DNA of 64,000 nucleotides, taken from Stramonita haemastoma. Lineage: Eukaryota; Mollusca; Gastropoda; Neogastropoda; Muricidae. Positions 1 through 12,493 of this stretch are shown piece after piece (the first letter of the stretch is position 1; every line of letters begins with the position of its first letter). Location of the stretch: assembly GCA_030674155.1 (NCBI GenBank), contig CM060329.1:25706379-25770378 (forward strand), given 5' to 3'. A program made the translations under genes and the position numbers. The notes beneath the pieces were generated by a model. It did no database searches, was not told the DNA's origin, and saw only the letters and a program-made list of their open reading frames with translations.

Positions 1-89
1 CAACAACAGAATCTCCGCGGAAAAAAAAAAAACCCTGCTGGGACGAGAGAGAGAGAGCAAAAGACCCTGTGAAGGGCAGACTTGCCAAG

Positions 90-155
90 TAGGTTATGAT
101 TAGCAACAATAGGCTCCCTGTTGAACCACCCCGCCAATTCTTGTACCCCAGTCCT
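90..155 (+). repeat. 66-bp direct repeat, copy 1
   Basis: TAGGTTATGATTAGCAACAA to CCCAGTCCT; copy 2 is at 1235-1300. The rest of 1-329 shows nothing else recognisable. Confidence 0.85.
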
Positions 156-329
156 GACCTGTACTAAGGGTCCCTACAAATAACAAACGCCTTCAAGTTT
201 TCATTGTACACAGACGATAGACAGCCGCCAAGCCTTTGCTGAGAGTTGGGTCTTTAACATTGTACAATCCCTACCTGACAGGATGATAAAGACATAAATA
301 TAGCCTAGCTTTACTTTCTTTTTTTTATT

Positions 330-678
330 TATTCTTTTTTCGTTTTGTATCGAGGATAATGGAATAAGCACTCATGTGCTTTTATTTACATCCAGTCCCC
401 GTGTTTCTGCATTTTTTTTGTTAATCTTGTCATCTGTTCCCACCAGCACACCATGGCCTACTCTTACGTAAAGCAGAACATGATTTAACGTGTGCGCAAA
501 ATATTCTGCGTGCGTTCGCACACGGGGCCTCGGTTTATAGTCTCACCTGAAGAACTTGTGGGGAGAGTGGAGTCAGCACTGATGTTAACTCCAGAGGGAA
601 AAAAAATCCCCTCGAATGGAAATCGAACCTGGGTTATCAAACTGCGACCGCAATGTTCTGACTACTAGGCCATCCCGA
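330..678 (-). mobile_element. tRNA-derived SINE, family A, near full length
   Basis: On the minus strand it has a tRNA-like head (GATGGCCTAGTAG A box; GGTTCGATTtCC-type B box), a body with the conserved central domain, and a tail ending CATCCAGTCC-type sequence plus ATAAA repeats. Confidence 0.8.
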
Positions 679-898
679 AGACATAGCCAAGACTGTGGGA
701 AGAGCGTGGTCGCCTATTTGGGATGGTGATAGTGAATGTGATGGTGAATAGTGATGGTGAATAGTGATGGTGACGGTGAAGACAGGATGTTCTTTCATGA
801 CAGACTGTCACCGGGGTTGGAGTTTGTCTGCAGTAATTACAGACCTGGTGCGATGTCCTGCTGTTGGAAAAACCCACTTCTCTGTGTTTTCCTTTGGT

Positions 899-951
899 AG
901 AAGAAGAAGAAGAAGAAGAAGAAGAAGAAGAAGAAGAAGAAGAAGAAGAAG
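899..951. repeat. (GAA)n microsatellite
   Basis: About 17 uninterrupted GAA units, then a G-rich stretch to 1040. Confidence 0.95.
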
Positions 952-1234
952 AGACAGAGCAGGTAACGAGGAGGGTCGGGTCAAGGGGTGGGGTGAGGTG
1001 GGGTGGGAGGTGAGGGGGGGAGGGAGGGGGGTGCTAGTCTTTGGAGAATTTGATGTGACACAGCCTACCTCTACTAGACGATGACACAGCCTAGACTCTG
1101 GGAAGAGTGTGGGCGCTTACACGGAATGTTGATATTAATGGTGATAAGGGGGGACTAGTATGGCGAAAAGGGTAGAAAACTATTCCTCACATCAGCAGAT
1201 TCTGAAAACGAAGAAGTTCGAAGATGTACTTGTC

Positions 1235-1300
1235 TAGGTTATGGTTAGCAACAAGAGGCTCCCTGTTGAACCACCTAGCCAATTCTTGTTCCCCAGTCCT
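1235..1300 (+). repeat. 66-bp direct repeat, copy 2
   Basis: TAGGTTATGGTTAGCAACAA to CCCAGTCCT. The flank up to 1600 shows no gene. Confidence 0.85.
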
Positions 1301-1628
1301 AGAAGATGTGTCGCCAATAATACATTGTCATTCATTCCATAAAGGATGATCATCCTAAACGTAAAAGCGCTTTTGGTTTGTTTGTTTTTTTTGTACAGAA
1401 AAGTATCATTTTGTGTTGAGGACCATTAAAATTTGTTAGAAAGTGGGGAAAACGTTTTTGTATGTGTCATTACAAGTCTGTTTTTTGTACGCACATAGGC
1501 CAAAGGACGGTGGTGTTGTTTTGGGGGTTTTTTGTGTTTTTTTTTACCAAATTACTTTTTGTATTTCTTTGAAGTAAGAGACCTTTAGGCTGATTCAACA
1601 AAGTGGAGAGAAAAACAGTTTGTTTTTG

Positions 1629-1639
<11 letters not shown>

Positions 1640-1710
<71 letters not shown>
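1640..1710. repeat. (CT)n microsatellite
   Basis: About 35 units after a C10 run. Confidence 0.95.
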
Positions 1711-1711
<1 letters not shown>

Positions 1712-1954
1712 CCAACTCCCTCTATGTCTCTGTTTCCCCCCCCCTCTCTCTCTTCTCTGGATTGGATGTAAAAAAAAAGAAAAAAAAAGCTCATGACTCC
1801 TTATTGTGCAATGCTCCAAAAAACATTTAAAAAAATCAGATAGAAATAAAATACATCTCTTCTTTCCCTCCATCTCTTTTTCTTTCCTTTTTAAAAAAAA
1901 AACTTTTACCTCACAACTCCCCATTCCCTCTTCTTTCTTTACTCCATCCAGTGT

Positions 1955-2028
<74 letters not shown>
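1955..2028. repeat. (GT)n microsatellite
   Basis: About 36 GT units. Between here and 2440 no gene was seen. Confidence 0.95.
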
Positions 2029-2030
<2 letters not shown>

Positions 2031-2678
2031 ATTGCTTCCAAAAAGTACAATTTGCATATTTTTCCTGTTTTCGAAATCGGATGGTCAAATTCTTCTAATT
2101 TTACAAGATCTTCGTAATGACCGTTGCATCTTTTTCTGCAGGAAGGCAGGAAGGACGGGAGGGAGAGAGAGAGACAAGGAAGAGGGTGGGAGAGGGAGGA
2201 GGAAGGAAGGGGAGGGAAGTAAATCTTCACTTCAGGCACTTCAAGGTTCTTAGCCTTGAGGATTTGTTCAAGGATGACCCAGGTACGGGTCTAGTCTGTA
2301 CTACACTACCTTTCCAAAAAGCCTCTCCCTCCCTCAGTGCAAACACCTTCCAAAAAACACTTCAACGGTCAAGAATTCGCCCACACTGCAGGCTAGTATA
2401 GGCTAACCCCTTAGCGTGAGAAAGGACAGGACGGGAGAAAGAGAGAGAGAGAGAGAGAGAGAAGAGAGAAGAGAGAAAGAGTAACTGACTGGATGGACAG
2501 GGCAGGACAGGACAGAACGAGGTCAGTAAGGGTTTTGAGAGGGGGGTGGGGGGGCGGAGGTGGAGGGGAGGGGGATTTAGAAGTGTATAGAGCTAGAGGT
2601 GGGGGAGTGTGAGTCTTGGTCGGTGGATCGAGGAACGGCAGGGGGTGTTAACATCACAGAGAGGGGTGAGGGAGTGAG

Positions 2679-2679
<1 letters not shown>

Positions 2680-2748
<69 letters not shown>

Positions 2749-2880
2749 AAGAGACAGAGAGAGAAGAGAAGAGAAGAAGGGAGAGTGAGTGAGGAGAGAG
2801 AGAAGAGACAGACAGACAGACACAGACAGACAGACAAAGACAAGACAATCAAGACAAGACAGACAAGATAGACATGACAA
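2680..2880. repeat. (GA)n grading into (GACA)n and (AAGAC)n
   Basis: Long purine tract, then GACA units. The flanks 2880-3160 hold nothing recognised. Confidence 0.9.
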
Positions 2881-3159
2881 AGAAAAACAGACACATCAAG
2901 GTACAGCAGGAATGGGGGGGAAAACGTAAAGGTTGAGGAGACTACCAGATTTAAAAACAAAAAAAATCAACTCCAAAACACAAAGAAAAGAGAAAGGGCC
3001 AACAGGTAAGACAGACGTAGTAGAGAACTAACACCATCCTGTTGCACGAAAATCAAACAAAACTCCGTTGAAATGACTAGACAAGCAATTGAACATAGAC
3101 AAATAGACAACCCGGTGAAATTACATCACTTAATTAAAAAAGACTAGATGAGAAGAAGA

Positions 3160-3908
3160 AGAAGTAGTAATAGAAGAAGAAAGAAGAAGAAGAAGAAGAA
3201 GAAGAAGAAGAAGAAGAAGAAGAAGAAGAAGAAGAAGAAGAAGAAGAAGAAGCTGAAGAAGCTGAAGAAGCTGAAGAAGACAATGATGAGACAGAAGAAG
3301 AAGAAGACGATGAGATGAAATGAAGAAGAAGAAGAAGAAGAAGAAGAAGAAGAAGAAGAAGAAGAAGAAGAAGAAGGATAGAGAAGAAGAAGAAGAGAAG
3401 AAGAAGAAGAAGAAGAGAAGAAGAATGATAGAATGAAGAAAGAAAGAAGAAGAAAAGAAGAAGAAGAAGAAGAAGAAGAAGAAGAAGAAGAAGAAGAAGA
3501 AGAAGAAGAAGAAGAAGAAGAAGAGAGAAGAAGAAAGAATGAGAGAAGAAGAAGAAAGAAGAAGAAGAAAGAAGAAGAAGAAGAAGAAGAAGAAGAAGAA
3601 GAAGAAGAAGAAGAAGAAGAAGAAGAAGAAGAGAAGAAGAAGAGAGAGGAGAAAGAAAGAAGAGAAGAAGAAAAGAAGAAGAGAGAGAAGAAGAAGAAGA
3701 AGAAGAAGAGAGAAGAAGAAGAAAAGAAGAAGAAGAAAAAGAAGAATGATGAGTGAAGAATGAAGATGAAGAGAAGACGATGATGGTGATTAGAAGAAGA
3801 AGAAGAAGAAGAAGAAGAAGAAGAAGAAGAAGAAGAAGAAGAAGAAGAAGAAGAAGAAGAAGAAGAAGAAGAAGAGGAGGAGGAGAGGAGGAGGAGGAGG
3901 AGGAGGAG

Positions 3909-3944
<36 letters not shown>

Positions 3945-4002
3945 AACGACGACGATGATGATGGTGGTGATGCTGCTGATGCTGCTGCTGCTGCTGCTGT
4001 GC

Positions 4003-4064
<62 letters not shown>

Positions 4065-4065
4065 C
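3160..4065. repeat. 900-bp trinucleotide mosaic
   Basis: (GAA)n with interruptions over about 700 bp, then (GGA)n, (GAC)n, (GAT)n, (GCT)n and (GAT)n in sequence. The long frames over it are low complexity, not genes. Confidence 0.97.
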
Positions 4066-4354
4066 AGAAGAACAAGAACAAAAAGAAGAGGTGTGAGGGC
4101 TAAGAGGGGTGACACAAACCGAAAGTTGTCACGCATTCTTGAACACCGGCCGCGGCAGAAGGCCATAATAATAATACACCACCCCAGCGCACAGTGATTT
4201 GTTTTAGCCTTGCAATGTTCGTACAACAACCACTCCCCCATGTACTGCCCAGTGACTGTAAACTGAAACTGGTCAGACATGATTCAAGATCAGAATGTCT
4301 TGATCCCCTCCACCCCACCCCTCCCTGACCAACGACCAAAGACCAACCGTGTCG

Positions 4355-4401
4355 GTGTGTGTTTTAGTGTGTGTGTGTGTGTGTTGTGTGTGTGTGTGTG
4401 T

Positions 4402-4449
<48 letters not shown>

Positions 4450-4462
4450 AGTGTGTGTGTGT

Positions 4463-4530
<68 letters not shown>
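4355..4530. repeat. (GT)n microsatellite with TTTTAG interruptions
   Basis: GT runs broken by GTTTTAGTG three times. Confidence 0.95.
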
Positions 4531-4533
<3 letters not shown>

Positions 4534-4663
4534 TACTTAAAAAGGTTCACCGCACAGGATCACAAGATTTGTCGCCACACTAAGTTTGCAGTGTCAGGCT
4601 AGATCTCTACCTTTTGCCGCTTCAGCACTTTCCAGTTCACACTTTGTAAAAGCAATGACTGAA

Positions 4664-5000
4664 TTTTGGGCCCAAAACTTTACCCCCATCCATTAGACCA
4701 TGAGTGGTGGTCTGGGTGCTAGTCTTTCGGATGAGACGATAACCCGAGGTCCCCTGCGTTATATATAATTATTTGCGCACGTAAAAGAACCACGGCAGCA
4801 GGAAAGTTGTCCCTGGCAATGTTCTGTAGACAAATGCCACCCTGATAGGAAACAAATATAGTTGCCTACAGGAAAAAATCATAAAATAATTAGGGGGGGG
4901 GGGGTTCCTGCACTTGTGGCGACGCGCTCTCCCCGTGCAGAGCAGCCCAATTTCATGCAGAGAAATCTGCTGTGACATAAAGTGGTATAAAATAAAAAAA
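4664..5000 (+). mobile_element. SINE B, head lost
   Basis: GGGCCCAAAACTTTACCCCC, GAGTGGTGGTCTGGGTGCTA, central domain GGATGAGACGATAACCCGAGG-type, hairpin CTCTCCCCGTGCAGAG and an (AATAAA) end. Confidence 0.8.
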
Positions 5001-5384
5001 ATAAAAAAAATTTGCTGCAGCTTTTAGCGGCGAAGCAAGCTAAATGAAATCAATCCACCAAAATGAAATTTTGCTCTTATTCTTACTCAGACATCAACTC
5101 ATTATTGTCTGTCATATGAGCGTATTATTATGCGTCCCGCTGCCGTTAAGAGCTTGACAAGTCAGGCCCAGCGCATCGGTTTTCGGCACGGGGGAAGAAT
5201 TATTCAATAACAAGTCTTTCTGAAAAAAAAAAAAACAGGCAGAGGAATGAACCAAGAAGGTAGAAAATAGACAAGAAGGAGGTGATAGGAAGAAAAAGGA
5301 AGAAGGCAGAAGCAAAGAGAGGGATAGAAAAAGGAAATTCCTGGCACATAATTTCCAGAAGGTGGGAATTATACTTTATACTAA

Positions 5385-5480
5385 CGGTCACCTATTCAAC
5401 TGGTAACCATGCTCGATGCTGCTTAACCTTAGCGAGAGGAAAGCGAGTGCTCTAACCACTGAGCTATCCCGTCCCGTTTG
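5385..5480 (-). mobile_element. 5S/tRNA-chimeric SINE (family C), head only
   Basis: Minus strand: GGGATAGCTCAGTGGTTAGA, then GTTAAGCAGCATCGAGCATG and AGTTGAATAGGTGACC. Confidence 0.75.
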
Positions 5481-5649
5481 GCGGAGGACAAAACCAAAAT
5501 AAAACAAACTACAAAAAGATTATTAAAAACAAAACAATGAGCAAACAAGTAAACAAACCAAATACTCACATTTTCTAGAAAAAGATTTGGGTATAAACAA
5601 TTACTGAAAATGATATTTTCTATTTACAGTAATAAGCCTTCCTTTCTTT

Positions 5650-5945
5650 CTCTTCTCCTCCTCCTCCTCCTCCTCTTCTCTTCTTTTCTCTTCTTCTTCT
5701 TCTTCTTCTTCTTCTCTTCTTGCATTCTTCTTCTTCTTCTTTGCATTCTTCTTCTTCTTGCATTCTTCTTCTTCTTGCATTCTTCTTCTTTGCATTCTTC
5801 TTCTTCTTTGTATTCTTCTTTGCATTCTTCTTTGCATTCTTCTTCTTCTTTGCAATCTTCTTCTTCTTCTTCTTCTTCTTCTTCTTCTTCTTCTTCTTCT
5901 TTCTTCTTCTTCTTCTTCTCTTCCTTCTTCTCCTTCTCCTTCTTT
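5650..5945. repeat. (TTC)n with TTGCA interruptions
   Basis: Pyrimidine tract punctuated by TGCATTCTTC units about nine times. Confidence 0.93.
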
Positions 5946-6109
5946 TTCTCTCCTGACCAACGTCATAGCCTATTACCGCATAAGGTCGTTACGAACTTGA
6001 CTGAACTTCCCAGTTGAACTTTTGCCCACATAGGGTTGGTGTTCATTGTCTTAAACAAACAATGACAAAAATTCCCCTTTCAGTATGGCTCACAGTGAGC
6101 TTGAAACGT

Positions 6110-6124
6110 GATTGTGTGTGTGTG

Positions 6125-6166
<42 letters not shown>

Positions 6167-6236
6167 TGTGTGTATGTGTGTGTGTGTGTGTGGTGTGTGT
6201 GTGTGTGTGTGTGTTTGTGTGGTGTGTGTGTGTATG

Positions 6237-6285
<49 letters not shown>
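6110..6285. repeat. (GT)n microsatellite
   Basis: GT runs with GGTG and TATG breaks. Confidence 0.95.
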
Positions 6286-6286
<1 letters not shown>

Positions 6287-6287
6287 T

Positions 6288-6395
6288 TTTTATTTTATTT
6301 CTTCTTTTATATTATATTTATCTTATTTTATTCTTTTGTATCGAGGATAATGGAATCAGCACTCATGTACTTTTTTTCATCCAGTCCTCGTGTGT
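6288..6395 (-). mobile_element. SINE A, 3' tail fragment
   Basis: TATCGAGGATAATGGAATCA then CACTCATGTAC and CATCCAGTCC: the tail of family A on the minus strand, between GT tracts. Confidence 0.75.
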
Positions 6396-6396
6396 A

Positions 6397-6490
6397 TGCG
6401 CGCGCGCGCGCGCGCGCGCGTTGTTGTGTGTGTGGTGTGTTGGTGTTTGTGTTGTGTGTGTGGGTGTGTGTGCGTGTGTGTGTGTGTGAT
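6397..6490. repeat. (GC)n then (GT)n
   Basis: A (GC)12 alternating run next to GT repeats. Confidence 0.9.
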
Positions 6491-6635
6491 TTTTTTCACG
6501 TTTAAAAAAGTGTGTTCCTGTTGTCATCATATCGTATACTTACGTACTCACTAAATTCCTCCTCCTACTACTGCTACTAAAATACTACCACCAATACCTA
6601 AACAATGATTTCTATTACAACTACTCTGCACTAAA

Positions 6636-6636
<1 letters not shown>

Positions 6637-6695
<59 letters not shown>

Positions 6696-6718
6696 CACAC
6701 ACACACACACACACACAC
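6637..6718. repeat. (CA)n microsatellite
   Basis: About 40 CA units with one break. Confidence 0.95.
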
Positions 6719-6794
6719 TACATACGGTTTTCTACTCAATTTTTTCATCATCATCATCAGCAGCAGCAGCATGAATGAAGAATAATATATAATA

Positions 6795-6862
6795 ATACTA
6801 TATAATAATAATAATAAATATACTAACAACAACAATAACAACAAAAACAAACAAACAACAAC

Positions 6863-6919
<57 letters not shown>

Positions 6920-7080
6920 CAACAACAACACAGCAGCAGCAGCACAGCACAGCAGGACGACGACGACACGACACGACGACGACGACAACAACAACAACAA
7001 CAACAACAACAATAATAATAATAATGATAAAATAACAATAACAATAAAACAACAACAACAACAACAACAACAACAAAATA
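6795..7080. repeat. Trinucleotide succession AAT/AAC/CAG/CGA
   Basis: Ordered blocks (TAA)n, (CAA)n, (CAG)n, (GAC)n, (CAA)n, (TAA)n, (CAA)n. 7080-7330 holds nothing recognised. Confidence 0.93.
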
Positions 7081-7326
7081 CAAAAAAATTTACATAGCAC
7101 TGAAAACAAACCAAAGCGATTTACTTTCAACCTGTAATCACGTTACCATCTCATTCCAGAAAGCAGACCTTAATACCACGCAGTACACTATGGATGCTAT
7201 TGACTGACTACACACAAAACAAGTCTCTGATCTTATACACTTTGAACTTGATCATCAAACACTTCAATCCAGTTAACTAAAGAAGGAGGAAATAAAATTC
7301 ATCAAAAGGTTAACTTCACAAACTAG

Positions 7327-7482
<156 letters not shown>

Positions 7483-7544
7483 CGCATGCACGCATGCACG
7501 CACGCACGCACGCTCGCACACGAGAGAGAGATTGATTGATTGAT

Positions 7545-7622
7545 TGATTATTTCATATCGAGGATAATGGAATAAGCACTCTTGTGCTTTTTTACATCCA
7601 GTCCCGTGTGTATGCAGTTTGT
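7545..7622 (-). mobile_element. SINE A, 3' tail fragment
   Basis: TATCGAGGATAATGGAATAA through CATCCAGTCCCGTGTGTATG; truncated by GA repeats. Confidence 0.75.
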
Positions 7623-7627
<5 letters not shown>

Positions 7628-7703
<76 letters not shown>

Positions 7704-7716
7704 CAGAGACAGAGAC

Positions 7717-7768
<52 letters not shown>

Positions 7769-7862
7769 TGACAGACAGACAGACAGACAGACACACAAAG
7801 ACAGACAGACACACAGACAGAGACAAACATAAAGACAGACAAACAGAAAGACAGACAGAAAG
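7628..7862. repeat. (GA)n then (GACA)n
   Basis: GA runs then over 20 ACAG units. Confidence 0.95.
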
Positions 7863-8415
7863 ATTTAATGCCAGAAAAACCAATTAACCTATCTCTCAAC
7901 AGACCTGCTCCCTTGAAAACGCTAAAACAATAAAAACCAAACGGAAAAACAAGCAGCCTTGTCAGAGGGCAGCAGGCAAATCCTGCTGGGGAACATTCTG
8001 CAGTCCGGACACTAGGTGCAGTGCTGTGATAGCATCGCTGGGCGTGTCACAACAGGACACTATAAAACAACACTGACTACGCACATAACTACTTCAAAAC
8101 TGCTGGCTTGCTAATTCCATTAACTCTTTTTGTCTTGCTCTGTGTGTTTTCTTGTCATGTCTGCTCCTTACTGAGGTTTTTTTTCCCCTTAAAACTTCTG
8201 GCTTGCTAATTGATTCAGTTTGTGTTTTGATTTTTTTTTTTTGGGGGGGTGGGGGGTGGGGGGTTGATTTGAATGGGTTCCTTATGCTGTATGTACTTCA
8301 TCTTTATTTGTTTGTTTACTTCTGATATGAAAGCATCTTGTCCATTAAAAAAGTATATATGTATATATATTTTTTTGTGTGTGAAACACTATCACCTGGT
8401 GGTACTAGTGATTTC

Positions 8416-8479
<64 letters not shown>

Positions 8480-8940
8480 TGATAGTGGTGGTGGTGGTGA
8501 CACTGATCTTAGCTTGGAAAATTAGAATAGCAACAGCTGAATAGGATCCTAGCTACATCGCTCAAAATTATTGATAGGCCCTATACATCGTAAGTGGGTC
8601 TCTTTATTTACAGTTCAGCTACACATACTGGCATGTATGATTGATTCAAAAGCAAAACAAGCAAAAAGACACATAGACGAAAAGACTATGAAAGAAAATA
8701 AGAAAGAAACCATACAGAAAATGGCAAACAAACCGAAGAGATTTTTGAAAGCTAAACAAAGTTTACAAAGAAAATAATGAAAATCGCGATTTCAAGGGAA
8801 GAAAAATAAAAAGCCATGTAGGCTAAACCGGTAGAGATAAGTAAGAACTGAGTTACTACCAAAACAGAAAGAAAGATAAAAGAAAATAATAAAACAACAT
8901 GCAACAGAGGTACTAATCCATCTTATTACTGGAAACACCT
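7863..8940. other. Stretch without recognised gene
   Basis: Contains a (GAT)n of about 22 units at 8415-8479 and A-rich unique-looking DNA at 8640-8930. No open frame with family resemblance. Confidence 0.6.
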
Positions 8941-8950
8941 TTCTTTGGGG

Positions 8951-9770
<820 letters not shown>

Positions 9771-9810
9771 ATTAACTATCAATCACCACAAGCAAATCCT
9801 AGATTCTCAC

Positions 9811-10225
9811 CTGAAAAAATCTGTAGAATGCCAGAGAAGATGAACACAGCCGTTTTCTTGAAGCAGAAAAACAGAAGCAAAGCAGCGACGACGATCAACA
9901 TCAACAGCGACGACACACCGACGAAGAAGGTGCAGGCCCGGAAAGCATCGGTGAGGATGGTATCAAAGTCCGTGAAGCTGCCAGAACAGGCGTACGATTC
10001 TTTATTGGAGTCAGGGTAGCAGTACTGAAACACTCCCATATGACCATAGCCCGGACTGTCTGCCGTGTCACCGATCCATTGAGGTTGAACGAACGTGACG
10101 ATGTTGAGGATACACCAAATAATGGACAACAGACCCCACAAGACTGCTACAGCGCGGTATTCGCGCATGTAACGAAAATGGTAAGCTTTGGCAGTATCTG
10201 GGTTAAATCGATTAGGATCCATCAT
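9811..10225 (-). CDS. LHFPL tetraspan family protein (LHFPL3/4/5-like), first coding exon
   Basis: This exon encodes 138 codons plus one base and ends at a GTGAGA donor (minus strand) just below 9811. The protein starts at tandem ATGs at 10225/10222; the open frame runs upstream to about 10252, but only through a GTG. Seen in the translation: a YHFRYMREYRAVAVLW stretch before membrane segment 1 (residues about 27-47), a QPQWIGD motif, GVFQYC and a second cysteine at about residue 80 in the first extracellular loop, GSFTDF, membrane segment 2 (about 98-121), and the start of segment 3 at the donor. This order is known for LHFPL3/4/5 (four-span, claudin-like; vertebrate members support GABA-A receptor clustering or hair-cell mechanotransduction). 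The donor near segment 3 fits the family as I know it. Residue matches fit LHFPL3/4/5 better than LHFPL2, but the exact paralogue cannot be fixed. No downstream exon was seen between 1 and 9810, so the gene probably continues past the left edge. Confidence 0.85.
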
Positions 10226-11125
10226 TTTGGATTGTCCGGATTTAGCCTTCACACAGTAAAACGAATGAGTTTGGTACTACCTGAAGTTTCAGAGATGTCT
10301 GGAACTGTTTTTTTTGGTATCCACACCCCCCTCACCTAGCCTAAAGATGGCAGTCAACTGAGTCGAAAATAAGAAAGGGTGAGGTCGTAGCTGAAGCCGG
10401 GCGTGTAGCTACTCAGGCATATTTCCTCTATGACAAATTTAGACCCACAATACCTGAAAGTCTGCCCACTGAAGGCAAAACTTGCCAGGCAGGTTTTCGG
10501 AGTGGTGGCTGCCACCTTGTGTTGACACTGCCATGTGAGGCCGAACTATTTTTAGACGAAATCAATGATTATTCGAGTGACCTTTCGGGGTCAGAAAAAG
10601 TATGCGTTGATTGGCTGGTAAAACGGAAGTGGCGGGAAAAGAAAACACTTCGGTGGCTGCGGGAACGGACTGTTAATATTGATCAAAGCTGTTTACGTGA
10701 GTTTGTTTTTAATTGATCAGCTTCGCTTTAGCAGGCATCACTGGTGCACATTAACACAATTCTATCCATCGCTTGATAAGCTGTAAAGTTGAACTGTTTA
10801 AAAAACATTTTGGTTCAAAGAAGTGACTTCCGGTTGTAGCTCGCCGGCTGCTTGCACTTCTGCACTTTTGCAAGTTACCACATCCCGGATCCTACATTAG
10901 AAAATCTGTTTGGGCGAGTTTGATTTATACCTTTCTGTATGGCAATTCTTAGTGTATCTTTTGCTCGCACATCGAACAGTCTGAAAGGAAGCGTGTGACG
11001 GCATTGTGTCAGCCGATCGAGCATTCTATTAAATCGGCATTTGGTTTCACTTCAGTTTTGCCTAGGCAGTTCTCTGTGGTTTTGACACAACCAAACAGAA
11101 TTGATCTGCCTTTACCTAATGAATT
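10226..11125. other. Divergent intergenic region LHFPL-ORC5
   Basis: Unique-looking DNA holding the CCAAT/E2F candidate promoter; a possible untranslated ORC5 first exon ends at 10696. A short dispersed motif, CTGCCCACTGAAGGCA, occurs at 10460. Confidence 0.5.
10600..10700 (+). promoter_or_regulatory. Candidate ORC5 promoter with CCAAT and E2F-like sites
   Basis: GATTGGCT (inverted CCAAT, NF-Y type) lies at 10609-10616 and GGCGGGAAAA (E2F type, reverse TTTTCCCGCC) at 10631-10640, about 14 bp apart. A good 5' donor (AC then GTGAGT) follows at 10696/10697 and could end an untranslated first exon joining the acceptor at 12493. An ETS-like CTTCCGG is at about 10827. The arrangement is typical of cell-cycle genes; the use of these sites is inferred. 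Confidence 0.45.
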
Positions 11126-11149
11126 TATAATGAAGACCATCCTGACTCA

Positions 11150-11284
11150 CACATGCACACACACACACACACACACCACACACACACACACACTCACACA
11201 CACACACTTGCACACCCACACACCCACGCCCACATCCACCCCTACCCCCCCCCCCCCCCCCCCACCCACACACACACACACCAG

Positions 11285-11340
<56 letters not shown>

Positions 11341-11366
11341 CACACTTACCTAACAGATAAAGTGAG

Positions 11367-11427
<61 letters not shown>

Positions 11428-11495
11428 CACTTATCTAAAAGATAAAGAGAGAAACACCACACACACTTATCTAAAAGATAAAGTGAGAAACAACA

Positions 11496-11537
<42 letters not shown>

Positions 11538-11629
11538 GCACTTATCTAAAAGATAAAGAGAGAAACACACACACACACACTTATCTAAAAGATAAAGTGA
11601 GAAACACACACACACACACACACACACAC

Positions 11630-11661
<32 letters not shown>

Positions 11662-11665
11662 ATAT
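11150..11665. repeat. (CA)n array with five TTATCTAAAAGATAA palindromes
   Basis: The spacer CTTATCTAAAAGATAAAG plus GAGAAAC recurs at 11430, 11467, 11539 and 11580, with diverged forms at 11346 and 11662. A C18 run lies at 11245. 11700-12490 holds small C and CA runs only. Confidence 0.9.
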
Positions 11666-12493
11666 ACCTTAAAAGGTAGAATGAGAAAAGATTGCTCTTG
11701 TGTGGTTTTTCCTGTTTTGTGGCACTTTCATGCACCCTGAAGCATCAACTTAAAACTCAAAAGTCAGTACTAGTACAAGTAGTAGTTTTGTGGCACAGCA
11801 CTGAAAGGGTTGAGGTAACATGGTAAATTATAGCCAACTCTTAAATATTTTTCAGAACTTGTTAAAAGTGGGACTGGGAGATAATGGAGGTCTGAAATGA
11901 ACAAAAATTGGTTAGGTTTAGTGTGCATTAAATACCAAGATAGGGTAAGAACCCTAGCCACTAATGACTTAGGCAGTTAGCTGAGTTAGGGCTTTCTCCA
12001 TAGTGACACATCCAGATTTAAGTCATAAAATCTAAGGACACCCCTGCCCCCCAAAAAAACAACAACAACAAAAAAACAAAGTGATAAAAGATTATAAAAA
12101 AAAGAGTAAAAGAATGAATTGGTAAATTTTACCTGCGTTAGTTCCTAACCTCAGTTACAGAGGATTTAAATCATACCCCCCCCCCCCCCCACACCACACC
12201 CACCCACACAACACACACACACACACACACACCTTGAATAAAAGGATGAATCGATGAAAAATTACTTGCCATAACTTGGCGTAAGCCCCTAACCTCAGGT
12301 ATAGGGGATTTTAAAATCATAGTTGAGTTAATTCAGAAACAGCAGGATACATAGAGTAAATCCCATTTTAGTTATATTTTTTGTATATAATATTTGATGA
12401 CAGCAATGGCAATTAAAGGACTGCATCTAATTTTTATTAACTAGATTTTCTGCTGAAATGAACATGTTAAAACTGTGAAACTTTATTTTTTAG

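Noticed and set aside
3134..4280. Several open frames of 100-380 residues, all Ser, Leu, Lys or Glu runs
   Set aside because: They are translations of (GAA)n and related trinucleotides, open on both strands and in several frames. No start context or family.
10225..10252. LHFPL start at 10252 (MKAKSGQ...)
   Set aside because: The first codon there is GTG. The tandem ATG at 10225/10222 is the plausible eukaryotic start.
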